Notes: a model not told the origin generated them from the sequence alone. Positions 41,063 to 52,921 are shown, counted from the first letter of the stretch. The stretch is 64,000 nt of DNA from Turritopsis dohrnii (GCA_027922465.2 BQMF02000615.1:146392-210391); one strand, 5' to 3'. Made by a program: numbers and translations.

Positions 41063-43362
41063 GTTACTTCAAGCTTGGACCGCATTCCGTAAAATTCGAA
41101 ACGAGGTAAAAAAAGACATCCGTAATACGAAAGCAAACTTTTACAAGAAAGCTCTGTCATCGAAACGCCCGAAAGAAGTTTGGAACACAATCCATCAAAT
41201 TCTTAACCCTAGCCCTAAAAATATCGATGCAGATCCCAATGTACTTAATGAACACTACAACACCACAGCAGTAAGGCTCTTGAACTCTGTAGCTAAGCCT
41301 GAAGAAACTCTCCGCAACTTTATCGATTCACTTCCTGTCAACCCAAACACATTCAGCTTCTCCAAAACTACCTACTCAGACACAAGGAAAGCAATCCTCT
41401 CCCTTCGCAATGATTGTTCCACCGGACAAGATAAAATACCCTCGAAATTCTTAAAACTCTGCATTAATGAAATCACCAGTCCCATTTGCCACATACCTTA
41501 CTGGTACTAATTTTCGCGGGTACTAATTTTCGCGCTATTCGCGGTTTTTTCCCAAAGCCGCGAATATTTGTACCTGCGAAATTTTTAGGTTTTTGAAAAC
41601 CGCAAAAATTAACACCCGCGAATTTTTTCTGGAAAATTGAATTTCTGGCACTGCTTCACATCAGATGTTTTTAGGGGTATTCGTAGAATCGGGAAAAAAT
41701 CAAAAAAGCTGAATAACCGAGTAACTAGCGAAAACTAAAGCATATTTAGTCGATTCAACCTTATTTCGTTTCCTTATTCTCGTCAAAACATTTCCATAAT
41801 AACGGTAAATCGCGAAAATTAATACCCGCGAAAAATGTCAAAACAGAAAAACCGCGAAAATAAATACCCGCGAAACGCGATTTTTTTGGAAAAAAAATTT
41901 ACCGCGAAAATTAGTACCAGCAAAAATTAGTACCATTAAGGTAATAAACACTGCAATCGAAGAGAATTCCTTTCCAGACCAATGGAAAATCTCAAAGATC
42001 ACCCCCATTCCGAAAATCGACCAACCGACAGAACCCTCAGATTACCGGCCAATATCGATTCTCCCCATCCTATCGAAAGTATACGAGAGAATTCTAATGA
42101 TGCAAATCGTTGATTATATCGAAAACCTGAAACTTCTTTCCAACCATCAATCCGGCTTTCGAAAAGGACACTGTACTAACACCACGTGTATGAAAATCAA
42201 AAGTGATATCATCAAGGCAATGGACAGCGGTGAAGTTACTCTCTCCGTCATGGCTGACTTCTCAAAAGCGTTCGACACTGTTGACTTTGAAATACTGATC
42301 GAAAAACTCCATAAACTTAACTTCTCAAAATCAGCCTTGTTAACCATGTCAAGTTACCTATCAAATCGCCGCCAATTCGTGCAAGTCAACGACAAAGAAT
42401 CGAACAGACTAACTGTACTGAACGGAGTCCCTCAAGGAAGTATCCTCGGCCCTGTTCTGTTCAACATCTACGTTCACGACATGTCAACAAATACTAATGC
42501 CGAATGTATGCAATATGCGGATGACACCAGTTTATATCGCCACACAAAACCACCTCAGTTCGCCGATTGCGTTGAGAAGATCAATAAAGATATCAAAGAT
42601 CTCTAGCGATGGTCGAGAAGCCAGAATCTACTATTCAACTCCAAAAAGACAAAAACTATGCTCTTTACAACCCAACAAATGGCCAGGCGACATCAGTTCG
42701 ACTACGAGATAAAATCGCTCGACGAGAAAACTATCAAACGTGTCCAAGAATTCAAGCTCCTCGGTGTAACCTTCAGTGAGGATATGAAGTGGAACGCCCA
42801 TGTAAAGAAAGCAACGTCAAAGGCATACGGGACCCTCAAGACTCTGTCCCGTATCAAACGATTCATACCATACCATCTACGCAAGCAGCTAGCCGAATCA
42901 CTGGTGCTGAGCCAACTCGATTACGGTAACGCACTTTTCCTGAACGCACCATCATACCTTCATCAACAGCTTCAAAGAGTCCAGAATGCAAGTGCCAGTT
43001 TCGTAAGAGGCCGCTACTCAAACATATCAGACGTGGTTTCATTGAAATGGCTACCGATATATGAGCGATCAGAATTTAGTATGGCTAAGCTTGCTTGGAA
43101 GTCCATAAATTCGTCAGCCTGGCCGAGTTTCCTTCCAATGAAAAGAATGCCGCCTCGTGAAGGTTTGAGAAATCCTGTACATGCTGGTACGATGTTGGCT
43201 TGTCCAAACATTGTTGTGAATAGTTTTGAATACGATTCTTCGCGGTTATTCAACAGACTCCCGCAAAAGTGTCGGGATGAATTAAACTATAAAATATTTT
43301 GTAGTGAAACGAAAAAACATTTTTTAGACCAAGGCCTTGCAAAGAGCCTTGCTAAGTTTTAG
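41063..43362 (+). pseudogene. LINE reverse transcriptase, interrupted by a MITE and one stop
   Basis: Order of blocks: FRKIRNEVKKDIRNTKANFY, DKIPSKFLKLCINEIT, then the MITE at 41496-41941, then PDQWKISKITPIPKI, YRPISILPILSKVYERI, GFRKGHCTNTTCMKIK, ADFSKAFDTVDFEI (first catalytic Asp), GVPQGSILGPVLFNIYV, MQYADDTSLY (catalytic YADD), a TAG after DIKDL at about 42604, and the thumb and C-terminal region (LGVTFSEDMKWNAHVKKA, ESLVLSQLDYGNALF). Excising the MITE with one TA rejoins the frame exactly (CHI-INT). Otherwise intact. Confidence 0.9.
41496..41941. mobile_element. 446-bp MITE, CCTTA-terminal family, inside the LINE
   Basis: Ends CCTTACTGGTACTAATTTTC and inverse CCTTAATGGTACTAATTTTT.., flanked by TA on both sides (41494-41495, 41942-41943). 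The motif GCGAAAATTAGTACC or GCGAAAATAAATACC is repeated in both orientations throughout. Confidence 0.92.
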
Positions 43363-43934
43363 ACTAGTTTACCAGTATATTTTAATAAGTCCTCCTATCC
43401 TTGGCATTGTTCCTAGCCCTATTCCGCACTTCCAACAAGACCAATGCTACCAATATTCCTTTATCATATCTCCTTACCTTCACCTAGTCCTATTTTAGGT
43501 TTTAGATTGCTTTTTGAGTTTGGTCCAAGTTCTATCTTTACTGCCATGGAGGAATTAATTTATAAGTTTATATATATTAACAGTTTTTTTTTCCTAGTAT
43601 TCGGTTCTAACCTCAATTTGGTCCTACACATCGGTTTACATTACGTTAGTCCTTAGGTTTAGTCATGTCCCATTTCCTAGTTTTCATAACTTCAGTCGAC
43701 AATCTTTTTGGTTTACGACTATCTGGTTCTACTCTACCTTCACCTTATCCACACCTATCCACGTCCTATACTACGACTGTCTCTCTAATTTCTGCCATTA
43801 TTTTTTTTAATATACGATATTTTTTAGACGCTGCATATACGTAATTTTCTCAATTTCCAGGTGAAGAGCCAATTGTAAAATTTTGGAGATACTGTGAAAT
43901 ATATCATTATTTTTATTATTATTATTATTATAAT

Positions 43935-44876
43935 CTCACAGAAGATCTACAAAATCTAAAGAACTGGTCTTCCAATTCAAACTTAATTTTCAATCCTATG
44001 AAAACAACAACAATGCTATTCTCTACAAAGCAGTTATCACGTCTTCACAATATAGATGACATCGCCAACAAAACCATGATTGATAGACATCCGCTTAACA
44101 CTGTAGACCACACCAAAATACTCGGCGTCACCTTTACCCAACATCTTGAGTGGAAAGACCACATCAATACCATCACCAAAAAATGCTTCAGCACACTAAA
44201 AACACTCAAACATCTCAAACGATTAATCCCTTTCTCACTAAAGAAACAGTTAGCTACCTCCCTCGTTTTATCTCAACTTGAATACGGAAATGCAGTATAC
44301 TTAGGTACAACACCGCAATATCTGGTAAAACGTCTACAGAAGGTCCAAAACGCAGCAGCTGGTTTTGTGTACAACAAATTCGGGAACATTCATGATGTCA
44401 TTAATCTGTCTTGGCTGCCTGTAATCGAACAGCACGAATATGCGATTGCTGTTCTAGCTTTTAAAGGCATGAACGACTTAAACGCTCCATCAAACATTGG
44501 TGTAGAACACAAAAATGACGAACGCACATTAAGAAGTAATACAGCGAACACTGGTATAATGTTAAAATGCAACGGAAAAGCCATTACATTCCAACAAGAA
44601 GCTGAAAATATCTTTAATGCCTTGCCAAAGTCAGCACAAAACTCGCCAACACTACACGAATTCAAACATGAGACAAAGAAATTCCTAAAGGACAAAGCTT
44701 TCGCAAGAACATTAAGTATGTAAAAAAAAAAAATTGTTTATTTACGTTAAAATAAACGTTAAAATTTTATATTGACATTATGCACACACACACATATACG
44801 CAATATTCAGATGAAGAGCGTACATATTTGGTTATGCTGAAATATATTCGTTATTATTATTATTATTGTTATTACT
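43935..44876 (+). mobile_element. non-LTR retrotransposon, copy 2 (C-terminal part only)
   Basis: Begins directly after the ATT tail of copy 1 and carries the same C-terminal RT region (LGVTFTQHLEWKDHINTI, ATSLVLSQLEYGNAVYL; open frame 43998-44723). The 3' UTR has the conserved GATGAAGAGCG..GCTGAAATATATTC block and an ATT tail. Confidence 0.88.
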
Positions 44877-46547
44877 AAGTTTCTGTATGGGATGCAGATG
44901 AATGGCGCAGAGTCATGGACAGCAGCATTTTTGGGACGGCTGCAAATGATTTCAGAAAATCACTAGCGAGATTCACATGAATTCTGTGTACAAAGCGTGT
45001 GGCCGATCCAGAAAGCTTGGAAGCTCTATTAGCTTGTCGATTAATCCCTTTAGACAAAAACCCAGGGTTGAGACCCATTGGGATTGGAGAGGTATTGCGA
45101 CGCATAATTGAAAAAACAGTCATCATGTGCGTAAGAAAAGACATAATCAATGCTAATGGAAACTTGCAGCTATGTGCAGGAATAAAATCTGGTTGTGAGA
45201 TTGCATTTCACGCATCAGTTCAAATGTTTGCTGATGAAGAGAATCACGGCTTATTACAGATCGATGTGTCAAATGCATTTTACTCAATAAACAGAGCAGT
45301 GAAGCTACATAACCTGGATATACTTTGTCCGGAATTTTCAACATACATTTTCAACTGTTATCAAACACCCATCCGCCTTTTCATCTGGATAGAAAGAAAT
45401 TCGATCAAATGAGGGTACTACTCAGGGAGATCCTGTTGCTACGGGTATGTACGCCATTGGTATTCTTCCGTTACTTCAGTTGCGTCAAAATTCTGCAGTA
45501 ACAAGATTCCAAAACACGTTGCCTATGTTGGCATAGGAAAACTAACAGAGCTTCGATCATGGCGGGAAAGTGTAGTAACACATGGTCCAAATATCGGCTA
45601 TCATGCAAAAGCTAGTAGGAGTTGGTTAATTGTGAAAGAACAATACCTCACTGAAGCAGTCGCATTATTTAATGGTACTGGTGTTCAAATTACCAGAGAC
45701 GGTAACCGCCATTTGACAGCCATTGTTGGTAGTAACGAATACAAAAAGAATTATGTCTCAAAACTTGTGCGACAATTGGTGAAAGAAGTCGAAATCATTA
45801 CAGAAAAAAAAACGTTCTCGCTTCTATGTGGTTTTACGCGGACAATATAGTAGATCCTACGTAAAGTTTAGTTAAATGTATCTGTTTTGCCACGGAGAAG
45901 TAAACAAGTATACTTATTTCATGAGAACCATTCCTGGAATGCAGAATTACCTAAAGCCACTAGATGATATTATTACTAACAAATTCATTCCATCTTTGCT
46001 GGATTCACTATTGAATGAGACCGACCGCGAGCTATATTCTCTTCCAGTGAAGCAAGGTGGACTGGGAATACCCATATTGTGCGAACAGGCAGAGATTCAG
46101 TTCGATATGTCGAAGTCCATAACGCTACCGCTAGACTCCGTTATGATTATCCAAGGACATGCTCTTCCTGACAGGGAAGAAACAAATAAAATAAAACGAG
46201 CAAAACAAAAAGAGCAAGAAGAACTTCTTACCGATAAATCAAAGAGAATTGAGGATAAGATAGACAAGTCATTCGTTAGAAACTTCCGAGACGCAAAAAT
46301 GCCTGGAGCATCATCCTGGCTAACAGTTTTACCATTAGAAGAATACGGCTTCACCCTCACGAAAAGCGAATTCAGAGATGCGATGAATCTCCGGTATGGA
46401 AAACCGTTAAAAGGACTACCGTCAACTTGTCCATGTGGGCAGAAATACGACACCATACCCACGCGCTAAATTGTAAAAGAGGGGGTTTTATTACAATACG
46501 CCACAATAACATCAGAGATTTTGAATCAAACCTCCTGTCAACCGTAG
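44877..46547 (+). pseudogene. element A reverse transcriptase, N-terminal part
   Basis: Blocks in order: SVWDADEWRRVMDSSIFG, a TGA, then LLACRLIPLDKNPGLRPIGI, LCAGIKSGCEIAFHASV, LLQIDVSNAFYSINRAV (catalytic Asp), a frameshift near 45385, EGTTQGDPVATGMYAIG, FNGTGVQITRDGNRHL, LPVKQGGLGIP, and the Cys/His segment CPCGQKYDT..HALNCKRGGFITIR with RHNNIRDFESNLL. Several frameshifts. RDG..GTTQGDP-type RTs of this kind recur in invertebrate genomes (recall). Confidence 0.8.
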
Positions 46548-46807
46548 TTAATTATTATTATTATTATCAATTTATTTATAGTTGGTCACAATAAAATACA
46601 ATAGTTTGAAAAAACTAATAAAAACCAACTTAAAGTCACAATTTTGAAGTAATAAAGTAAATAAAGTAAATAAAATACGTATAAATTTAGAATTGGCAAC
46701 AGACTTTGCAGGTGCAAGTATCTCCATTCCAGTGTTTGATTTTTCTACGAAATTCGGCGAGAGAGCTTGAAGATTTGATGTCACTAGGGAGAGTGTTCCA
46801 GAGCAAA

Positions 46808-47490
46808 CTACCTCTGAAACATAATGAATTGATACCATATCGAATGGAACTCACTGGGCAGGCTTTTACCTGATCTTAAATTGTAATTAGTAATTTTATG
46901 TGAAAAAATTTCCCACATGAACTCAGGATTTAGATTATTCAAAGATTTAAAAACCTCAATCATTAAGGCCTTTAGGTTTCTTTTGTGAATTGTATCACGA
47001 CCATCTAAGGCTAATAGTTCATGAAACGAAGATTGAAAATCTCTATAGACAGCACTAAGAGCTCTCTTATGGACCTTGTTTATTATTACATCATTGGATT
47101 TCATACCAAACATCCATATTAATGGGCAGTAGTTAAAAATTGATAAAATATATACATTACATAGGCGTCTGGCAGAAGCAAGGTCCAAGTACGGTCTTAA
47201 GCGGAGGAGAGCTTTTGTTTTTTGTGAAGAGGTCTTACAGAGATTTTCAACATGGGTTTTAAATGATAATTTGTTGTCAATAGTTACACCTAGAAGTTTG
47301 ACACTGGAAACTGGTTTTAAACATATCTCATTAACACAAAAATCAACTATGTCGTCACTTTTAGCCCCGAGGAACATAATTTGAAACTTTGCTGGATTCG
47401 CAGCCATGGAATTTAGTTTAAACCAATCGAGAATGTTTTCAGTCTCTTTTTGCAGGACAGAGACTACTTCTTCCAGAGTTTTCCACTCTT
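46808..47490 (-). pseudogene. LINE reverse transcriptase, C-terminal part
   Basis: From EEWKTLEEVVSVLQKETENI through LLGVTIDNKLSFKTHVENLC and FNYCPLIWMFGMKSNDVIIN to NYNLRSGKSLPSEF: thumb and C-terminal region, continuing the part at 53518. The frame joins the right part when the DIRS insert is removed. Confidence 0.88.
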
Positions 47491-47585
47491 CCCGACTAAT
47501 CTTCCCTCTTGGTAACACACATTACATGAAATAGAAAACAACAACATTTCACGGTATGATTTGGTATTTGGATTCGCAACATGTA
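47491..47585 (-). repeat. DIRS-type terminal repeat B2
   Basis: 95 bp starting CCCGACTAATCTTCCCTCTT, identical to B1. Outer 3' end of the element. Confidence 0.92.
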
Positions 47586-47925
47586 CACAGTGTGAGTAAA
47601 TTATGCCCCATAAAGATACCGTACGTGTATATATACATTTATTATGTGTGACTAAGCCGGCAACGAAAAACCCCCTAGAAGGAGGAAACGTCGTCTTCGA
47701 ACCAAATGCGTCAGTCACGGGTACCCTCGAAGTATAAGGGTCTCATTATCTACAATCTATCAAGTAAAAGAAAAGCAAATGGATGTGAATGAAGCCATTT
47801 CTCCAACACGTTGTTTGATACCAGCAAATCAAATGGCAGGAGTAGGTCTTCATGCCTTCATCACTGTGGATGCCATTTCTCGTCGAAGATGCAAAAAAAA
47901 AAAAAAAAAATTATTAACAAATTTG

Positions 47926-48081
47926 AAAAACTTATGACACTGTGTATGTTGAGAGATCCGAGAGAATAACAGATATGCACAACGCCCATTTTATGGCCAT
48001 GCGTCCGCGCATGCTCAACCTCGTTCCCAGAAACGTCGGGAAAATATTTACCAGCTATCGGGTTTGCTGGAAAAAACATTT
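47926..48081 (-). repeat. DIRS-type internal repeat A2
   Basis: 156 bp identical to A1 at the element's 5' end. Confidence 0.92.
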
Positions 48082-48176
48082 CCCGACTAATCTTCCCTCT
48101 TGGTAACACACATTACATGAAATAGAAAACAACAACATTTCACGGTATGATTTGGTATTTGGATTCGCAACATGTA
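48082..48176 (-). repeat. DIRS-type internal repeat B1
   Basis: 95 bp identical to B2, directly abutting A2. Confidence 0.92.
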
Positions 48177-48239
48177 ATCCGAGAGAGAGAAAAAGATTGT
48201 AGAGATGCAGCTTATGTATTACCGTTTACTCAAAGTACA

Positions 48240-49123
48240 TTACAATCCTAAAGACTTTGAGATACTTAACCTTTCTTTAAAGGAATCTTTTATGTATCCA
48301 TTTTTGCTTTTCTCTGAACTCCACCTTCCGTGCTTCGATATCAATCTGTCACCAATGTTGTTGGCTGAGGCAGCTGTTGCACCACCAGATCTCAAGCTGT
48401 GTAAACCAAAGTCTCTGTAATCTAAATCAAACACTTTCAATTTCTCGATAAAGATCTCGCGTGCTCTAGAGTAACTTATACCTTGGCTTTTAGACGCAAC
48501 ATGTCCATTTCTGGAACTAAATAATCTAGGAATCAAGTAAAAATTTTTGTCAGAAAATTTGTCAACATTGCACAAGGAAAGAAATTTTTCGAGCAACTTG
48601 ACCGGGCAATAGTCGGATTCCAGTCTTGAAATAAAAACAGTAGTGCCTTCTCTATGTTGATCACAATCCTAAAAAATCCAGCAAAACCAAGAAAACACAT
48701 TACCAGGAATCTGAGATTGTACAGGTTCACTGGAAAACAATTAAATCTATGAAAAAATGTTTTAAGTAGTTCGGGTGAAATCGGTTCCTTTGGATGCTTT
48801 AATGCAGAAGATGCGAGTCGTAAAGCACCTTCAAAAGCAAGTTTAACGAATGGATTATCGGTAGGCGAAATTAGGCCAGAGATGTTGTGGCCCCAACGAA
48901 TTCCGTAGAAACTCGAGGTTAAAGCACCTTTGGTCTTATAGGTTGTTAAAACGTAATTTAAGAATAAAGCAACATGGAATGGATTTGCTGGAAGTTGGTC
49001 GACTTCTTGTTTGTCTTTGCACCAATTACACCATCGGTTCCAACCGTTGAAGTATTTGGAATTCGTAGAAGATGCTAAGCCAGATTCAATTAATCTAGGC
49101 AATGAATTTGATAAAGAAATCAA
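48240..49123 (-). pseudogene. tyrosine recombinase of the DIRS-type element
   Basis: N-terminal SAM-like part (SGLASSTNSKYFNGWNRWCN, NPFHVALFLNYVL), then MCFLGFAGFFRI containing the first catalytic Arg, a break, then HREGTTVFISRLESDY, LHSLRSGGATAAS (HxxR), SKHGRW and a Tyr in SKNGYIKDS. The catalytic set R..HxxR..H..Y is therefore present, but about 25 residues appear deleted after FFRI, shifting the frame near 48660. This copy is probably inactive. It catalyses integration of the circular cDNA in this order (family knowledge). Confidence 0.85.
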
Positions 49124-49258
49124 ATCTTGATTATGAAGATTCTGTGTTTCCGTCCATATCCCTATGTTCCGACGCCCTGAAAAAGGAATACTTCCAGAAT
49201 CGATTTTACAAAACTGTAATTAAATAAAATTAATGAATTAATTAACTTTGATGCACTG

Positions 49259-49530
49259 CAACTCTTTGCTGTAAAGCCTCCTATTTAAAGAATACAAACC
49301 TGGGCTGTAAAGCCTCCCGTCTAGGGAATACAAATGACGGCTGTAAAGCCTCCCGTCTAGGGAATACCAATCTTGGCTGTAAAGCCTCCCGTCTAGGGAA
49401 TACCAATCATGGCTGTAAAGCCTCCCGTCTAGGGAATACCAATCATGGCTGTAAAGCCTCCCGTCTAGGGAATACAATTTTGGTGGCTGTGAAGCCTCCT
49501 GTCTAGGAAATACAGACCTAGACTGTAACT
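49259..49530. repeat. 36-bp minisatellite between RT and recombinase
   Basis: About 7-8 copies of GGCTGTAAAGCCTCCCGTCT plus AGGGAATACCAATCAT. 36 bp is 12 codons, so an open frame (YSLDGRLYSHDW) appears. Confidence 0.93.
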
Positions 49531-49638
49531 CCTTCCGTCCAGGAATGGAATATCTGGTTCCAAAAGTCTGTCTTATCTAAGTAATTAATAGTAAACATAG
49601 TTAATCGAGAAAGGAGACAGATTAGTCAGAAATCGTAT

Positions 49639-51519
49639 CTATTCAGAAAAAGATACAAATAATGCTATGGCGTTAAAATTGGTGTACCCAGAGAAAACAG
49701 TGTTTTCAGAAAATGCAATGTAAAAAGGACTAACAACAGTGAAATGCTTCACAAATGAAGCCAGATGAACGCCGTCTAGATAAATCAGTGGCCAAAAATA
49801 AGCGGATTTCCACAAAGGGACTAAAACTGTACCACTGCATCTACAAAGGCGCATGTGCCTAAAGACAGAACCGATTAGGTTAACTGGAGGACAAATCCAA
49901 TTGTTTTCATTACGCCAATCTAAAGTAAAAGCGTCAACTCCTGAAGTGCCAGAACAATAAAATTTTGAATTGAATACTTCTACTTTTCTATTCTTGTCGT
50001 CAGCAAATCTATCGACCGTGAAAGGGCCATATAATCTATCAAGCGTGTTAAAAGTCGTGTAATCAATTCCCCAATTGTCAGAATCAGTGCATTTACTTAA
50101 ATTATCAGCAATTACGTTTTGTTCTCTGGGAATCCACTTTGGGATTAATTTGATATCATGCTGTAAGCAAAATTTGAATATGTCGACAGCCACATCATGT
50201 AAATACTTTTTACAGCTACCAACGGAAAGAATACGTGTCGCGTTAAGACTATCCAAATGAATATTAACAGACTCGGAGGTAAGTTGGTGACGAAAACTAG
50301 ATAAGACATACTTAACTGCTAGAAGCTCCCTGAGTGTAGAACTTGTTGTTTGCTCGGTTAAAGAAAATTTTCCTGCACAAAGTTTTTGACTTAACCTTTC
50401 AAAAATAAAACCACCATAGCCGGTACTACTAGCATCAGTGAAAACAATTTTTCCCGTCACAGGCCTGGGTTTGTATGTGTAGCCATTGTACGAATCAACG
50501 TTAATGTACCAGAAATTGAGCTCATCTTTGGAAGCAACGTCTAATATTAAAGGATGAAAACAACTCCTTCTTGATTCTATTGCTCGATACAAATTTCTTG
50601 TGAAAAGCCTCACTAATGGTCCTATAGCACGATGCATAGACGCAAGTTGACCGGCGATCTTTGAAAGTTGTCTAGCAGTTGTAAAAGACTGACCCAAAAT
50701 TGTGGAAATATTCTCTTTTAATTTGGTGATTTTTCTTTTAGGAACGGTGAAGGTCATAGCAGATGTATCGACGATAACCCCTAACCACTTTCCAACTTGC
50801 TTTGGTGTAAAATCGCTTTTAACAACGTTGATGACAAAGCCTGAACTACACAAATCTTTAAAGACGATTTTCGATGAATTGAGACATTCTGTAAAAGTGC
50901 TATTAGCATTTATGCCGTCGTCAATATAAACGATACTACGGATGCCCAACGACCTCCATCGTCTGACGAGTGGACGTACTATTTTGGTAAATACGTAACA
51001 AGCAGATGCAAGGCCAAACGGAAGCACCATAAAAATAAAATAACGAATTTTACCATTTGGAAACTCCCAACAAAATCCTAAGTATTTCCAATGCTCTGGG
51101 TGGATATCAACATGATGATAACCGGAAGAAAGGTCAAACTTGGTAAAATAGTCGCCTTGATCAAACATTTCGGCTAATACTGATAAATCCTCGTAGCGAA
51201 ACTTACTAATCTTTATGTACTTGTTTACGTGTCTTAAATCGATGACGAGCCTTAATTTAGGATGCTCTGCAACGGTCAAAGGATTACAGCAATAAGGTCT
51301 GGAATTTACTTCTTTGATACAACCTTTTGTGAGCAAAGTGTGGATAGCTTCTTCAACAAATTTAGTGTGCTTCAAACTGGATCGATTATTTTTAGCGTAA
51401 AACGGCGGAGGGGTTTTCAAAAAAGGTAAAAAATATCCAGACTTGATCACGTTCAAAACAAAGGACGAAGCATCAAGGGTGTTTTCCCAAAAGGATACGT
51501 GTTTTCTCAACCTTCCCAC
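49639..51519 (-). CDS. DIRS-type reverse transcriptase / RNase H
   Basis: 626-aa open frame, intact as written, running up to the pogo insertion that separates it from gag. RT blocks: VVGRLRKHVSFW, YCCNPLTVAEHPKLRLVIDL, DYFTKFDLSSGYHHVDIHPE (first catalytic Asp), VLPFGLASACYVFTK, SIVYIDDGINA (YIDD), SGFVINVVKSDFTP. RNase H follows: IVFTDASSTGYGGFIF, LRELLAVKYVL, NIHLDSLNATRIL, PREQNVIADNLSK. The start is uncertain because the natural gag/RT junction is where the pogo-like element sits. Downstream come the minisatellite and the recombinase. Confidence 0.9.
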   Translation of the reverse strand: MGRLRKHVSFWENTLDASSFVLNVIKSGYFLPFLKTPPPFYAKNNRSSLKHTKFVEEAIHTLLTKGCIKEVNSRPYCCNPLTVAEHPKLRLVIDLRHVNKYIKISKFRYEDLSVLAEMFDQGDYFTKFDLSSGYHHVDIHPEHWKYLGFCWEFPNGKIRYFIFMVLPFGLASACYVFTKIVRPLVRRWRSLGIRSIVYIDDGINANSTFTECLNSSKIVFKDLCSSGFVINVVKSDFTPKQVGKWLGVIVDTSAMTFTVPKRKITKLKENISTILGQSFTTARQLSKIAGQLASMHRAIGPLVRLFTRNLYRAIESRRSCFHPLILDVASKDELNFWYINVDSYNGYTYKPRPVTGKIVFTDASSTGYGGFIFERLSQKLCAGKFSLTEQTTSSTLRELLAVKYVLSSFRHQLTSESVNIHLDSLNATRILSVGSCKKYLHDVAVDIFKFCLQHDIKLIPKWIPREQNVIADNLSKCTDSDNWGIDYTTFNTLDRLYGPFTVDRFADDKNRKVEVFNSKFYCSGTSGVDAFTLDWRNENNWICPPVNLIGSVFRHMRLCRCSGTVLVPLWKSAYFWPLIYLDGVHLASFVKHFTVVSPFYIAFSENTVFSGYTNFNAIALFVSFSE

Positions 51520-51528
51520 AACAGAATA

Positions 51529-52919
51529 CCGTGAGTTGGGGTGAGATTCAACTCAGTGGGGTGAGATTCAACAGCACCATTATCCAGACCACAACATTCA
51601 ACAAAATAATTCGAAATTTCAAAACAACAACATCGCATATCTGAACCAAGATGTAATCTATACTACACTCTACAATAAAATTTTTTTTATATTTTTACAA
51701 ATGCCGAATGTAAATTGCCTTTGAGCTTTTCAAATCCCAACACGAGTTAATATCGCCCTCTAAAACACCTTTCCGTCCAACCCAGCGCACCTACAAAGCT
51801 TATCGGCGGGTCTTACGCAATGATGGAGAGAACGATGGAGAGAATTGATGACTGTGCAATTACTTTGTAAAGGGTTCAAAGATTAAAAAGTGCACACCGT
51901 ATACACTCCATCAACTCCCATTGGTACTCAGTTGAAAAGATTCACCACCGGACAATGAATTCGAGAGATGGAAAATCTTCTTCAGTGGCCCCCGTTAATG
52001 ATATAATTCCGGGAAGAGCCCTGCAACCCAACGATTTGAAAAGTAAAACGGAAGAGGAATGGGTCTGCAAAAAATGTGATCAAAAATGGGACGACGAGAG
52101 TGAAAGTCGCTGGATCGTGTGTGATAGTTGCAGCGCAAAATTTCATCTTGAGTGCACAACCATTAAATATGCACAAAAGAATTATTGGACAATAAATCTG
52201 GAGAAAAAGCAGTTTCATTGTCGCAAAGGAAAAAAATAAAATAACAAAAAATGATATTGTGCGTCGTATATTTCTTTTTGCTTCCGATGTTAATATTGAA
52301 TTAATACTTGTCTGACAATATTTCATTTAAAATGCAATCTACAACTTTTTGTCACAAGATTTGAAATCTCTGACTATGACTAGAACTCATCCTAATAGGC
52401 TCAACTTAACCGATTTGCAATGTAGAAACCAGGCATTCACTTTCATTTTCAAGCAACCGCGTGTGGTGTAGTTGTGATTCACACCAAAAAAACGCTGACC
52501 ATTTATGAAATTCTATACAAACCTGTTGTCAAAACCTAAAATTTTAAACTATTTCTTATAACAACTTTTACCATAAAATCTAACGAACCGAAATGAAGTT
52601 TATGAAAACATTTTTCTCACAGAGAAACTAAAACAACATTCCCATTTTGGAAAACACGTTTTGTTCAGCGGGGCTATTTTGACGTCAAAACATTTGAAGC
52701 CCGTACATAACGAGATTGGTGGATCGTGACATTTTAATAGCCAGAGTCTCTTAAATGGTAATTATAAATGAGTGTTTTGATTGCTTTAAATCTTTTTTGT
52801 GTTGTATAACTTGGTTTAGTTTTAAAAAATGTAATGTATTTGAATCACTGACCAGATGTAGCTTGATTTTGGCATGTTGAATCTCGCCCCACACAGTTGA
52901 ATCTCGCCCCAACTCACGG
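51529..52919. mobile_element. pogo-like element remnant inserted at the gag/RT junction
   Basis: Ends CCGTGAGTTGGGGTGAGATT and inverse (about 44 bp, 4 mismatches), each containing GTGGGGYGAGATTCAAC twice, flanked by TA. Only a PHD-finger ORF remains inside, the kind of module found at the C-terminus of many pogo-like transposases (recall); the DDE part is absent. Confidence 0.75.
51955..52239 (+). CDS. PHD-finger ORF of the pogo-like element
   Basis: 94 aa. VCKKCDQKW, then WIVCDSCSAKFHLECTTI and FHCRKGKK: C-x2-C, C-x2-C-x4-H-x2-C and a last Cys. The final Cys of the usual C4HC3 set is missing (Gly or Lys in its place), so zinc binding may be incomplete. In opposite orientation to the surrounding retrotransposon and inside the TIR pair, so it belongs to the DNA transposon. 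Whether it is a true short gene or a 3' remnant is open. Confidence 0.7.
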   Translation: MNSRDGKSSSVAPVNDIIPGRALQPNDLKSKTEEEWVCKKCDQKWDDESESRWIVCDSCSAKFHLECTTIKYAQKNYWTINLEKKQFHCRKGKK

Positions 52920-52921
52920 TA

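Larger units (their letters stand above)
41060..43932 (+). mobile_element. non-LTR retrotransposon, copy 1 (5'-truncated)
   Basis: Reverse-transcriptase gene followed by about 570 bp of 3' UTR ending in a block GTGAAGAGCC..CTGTGAAATATATC and an ATT microsatellite tail at 43932. The upstream endonuclease is absent. Tail type and motifs suggest the CR1/L2/Jockey group; clade not determined. Confidence 0.85.

Noticed and set aside
49259..49530. CRISPR array
   Set aside because: Whole 36-bp units are repeated with no unique spacers, in a eukaryotic retrotransposon.
51955..52239. Host PHD-finger gene
   Set aside because: It is enclosed by TIRs with a TA duplication inside a retrotransposon.
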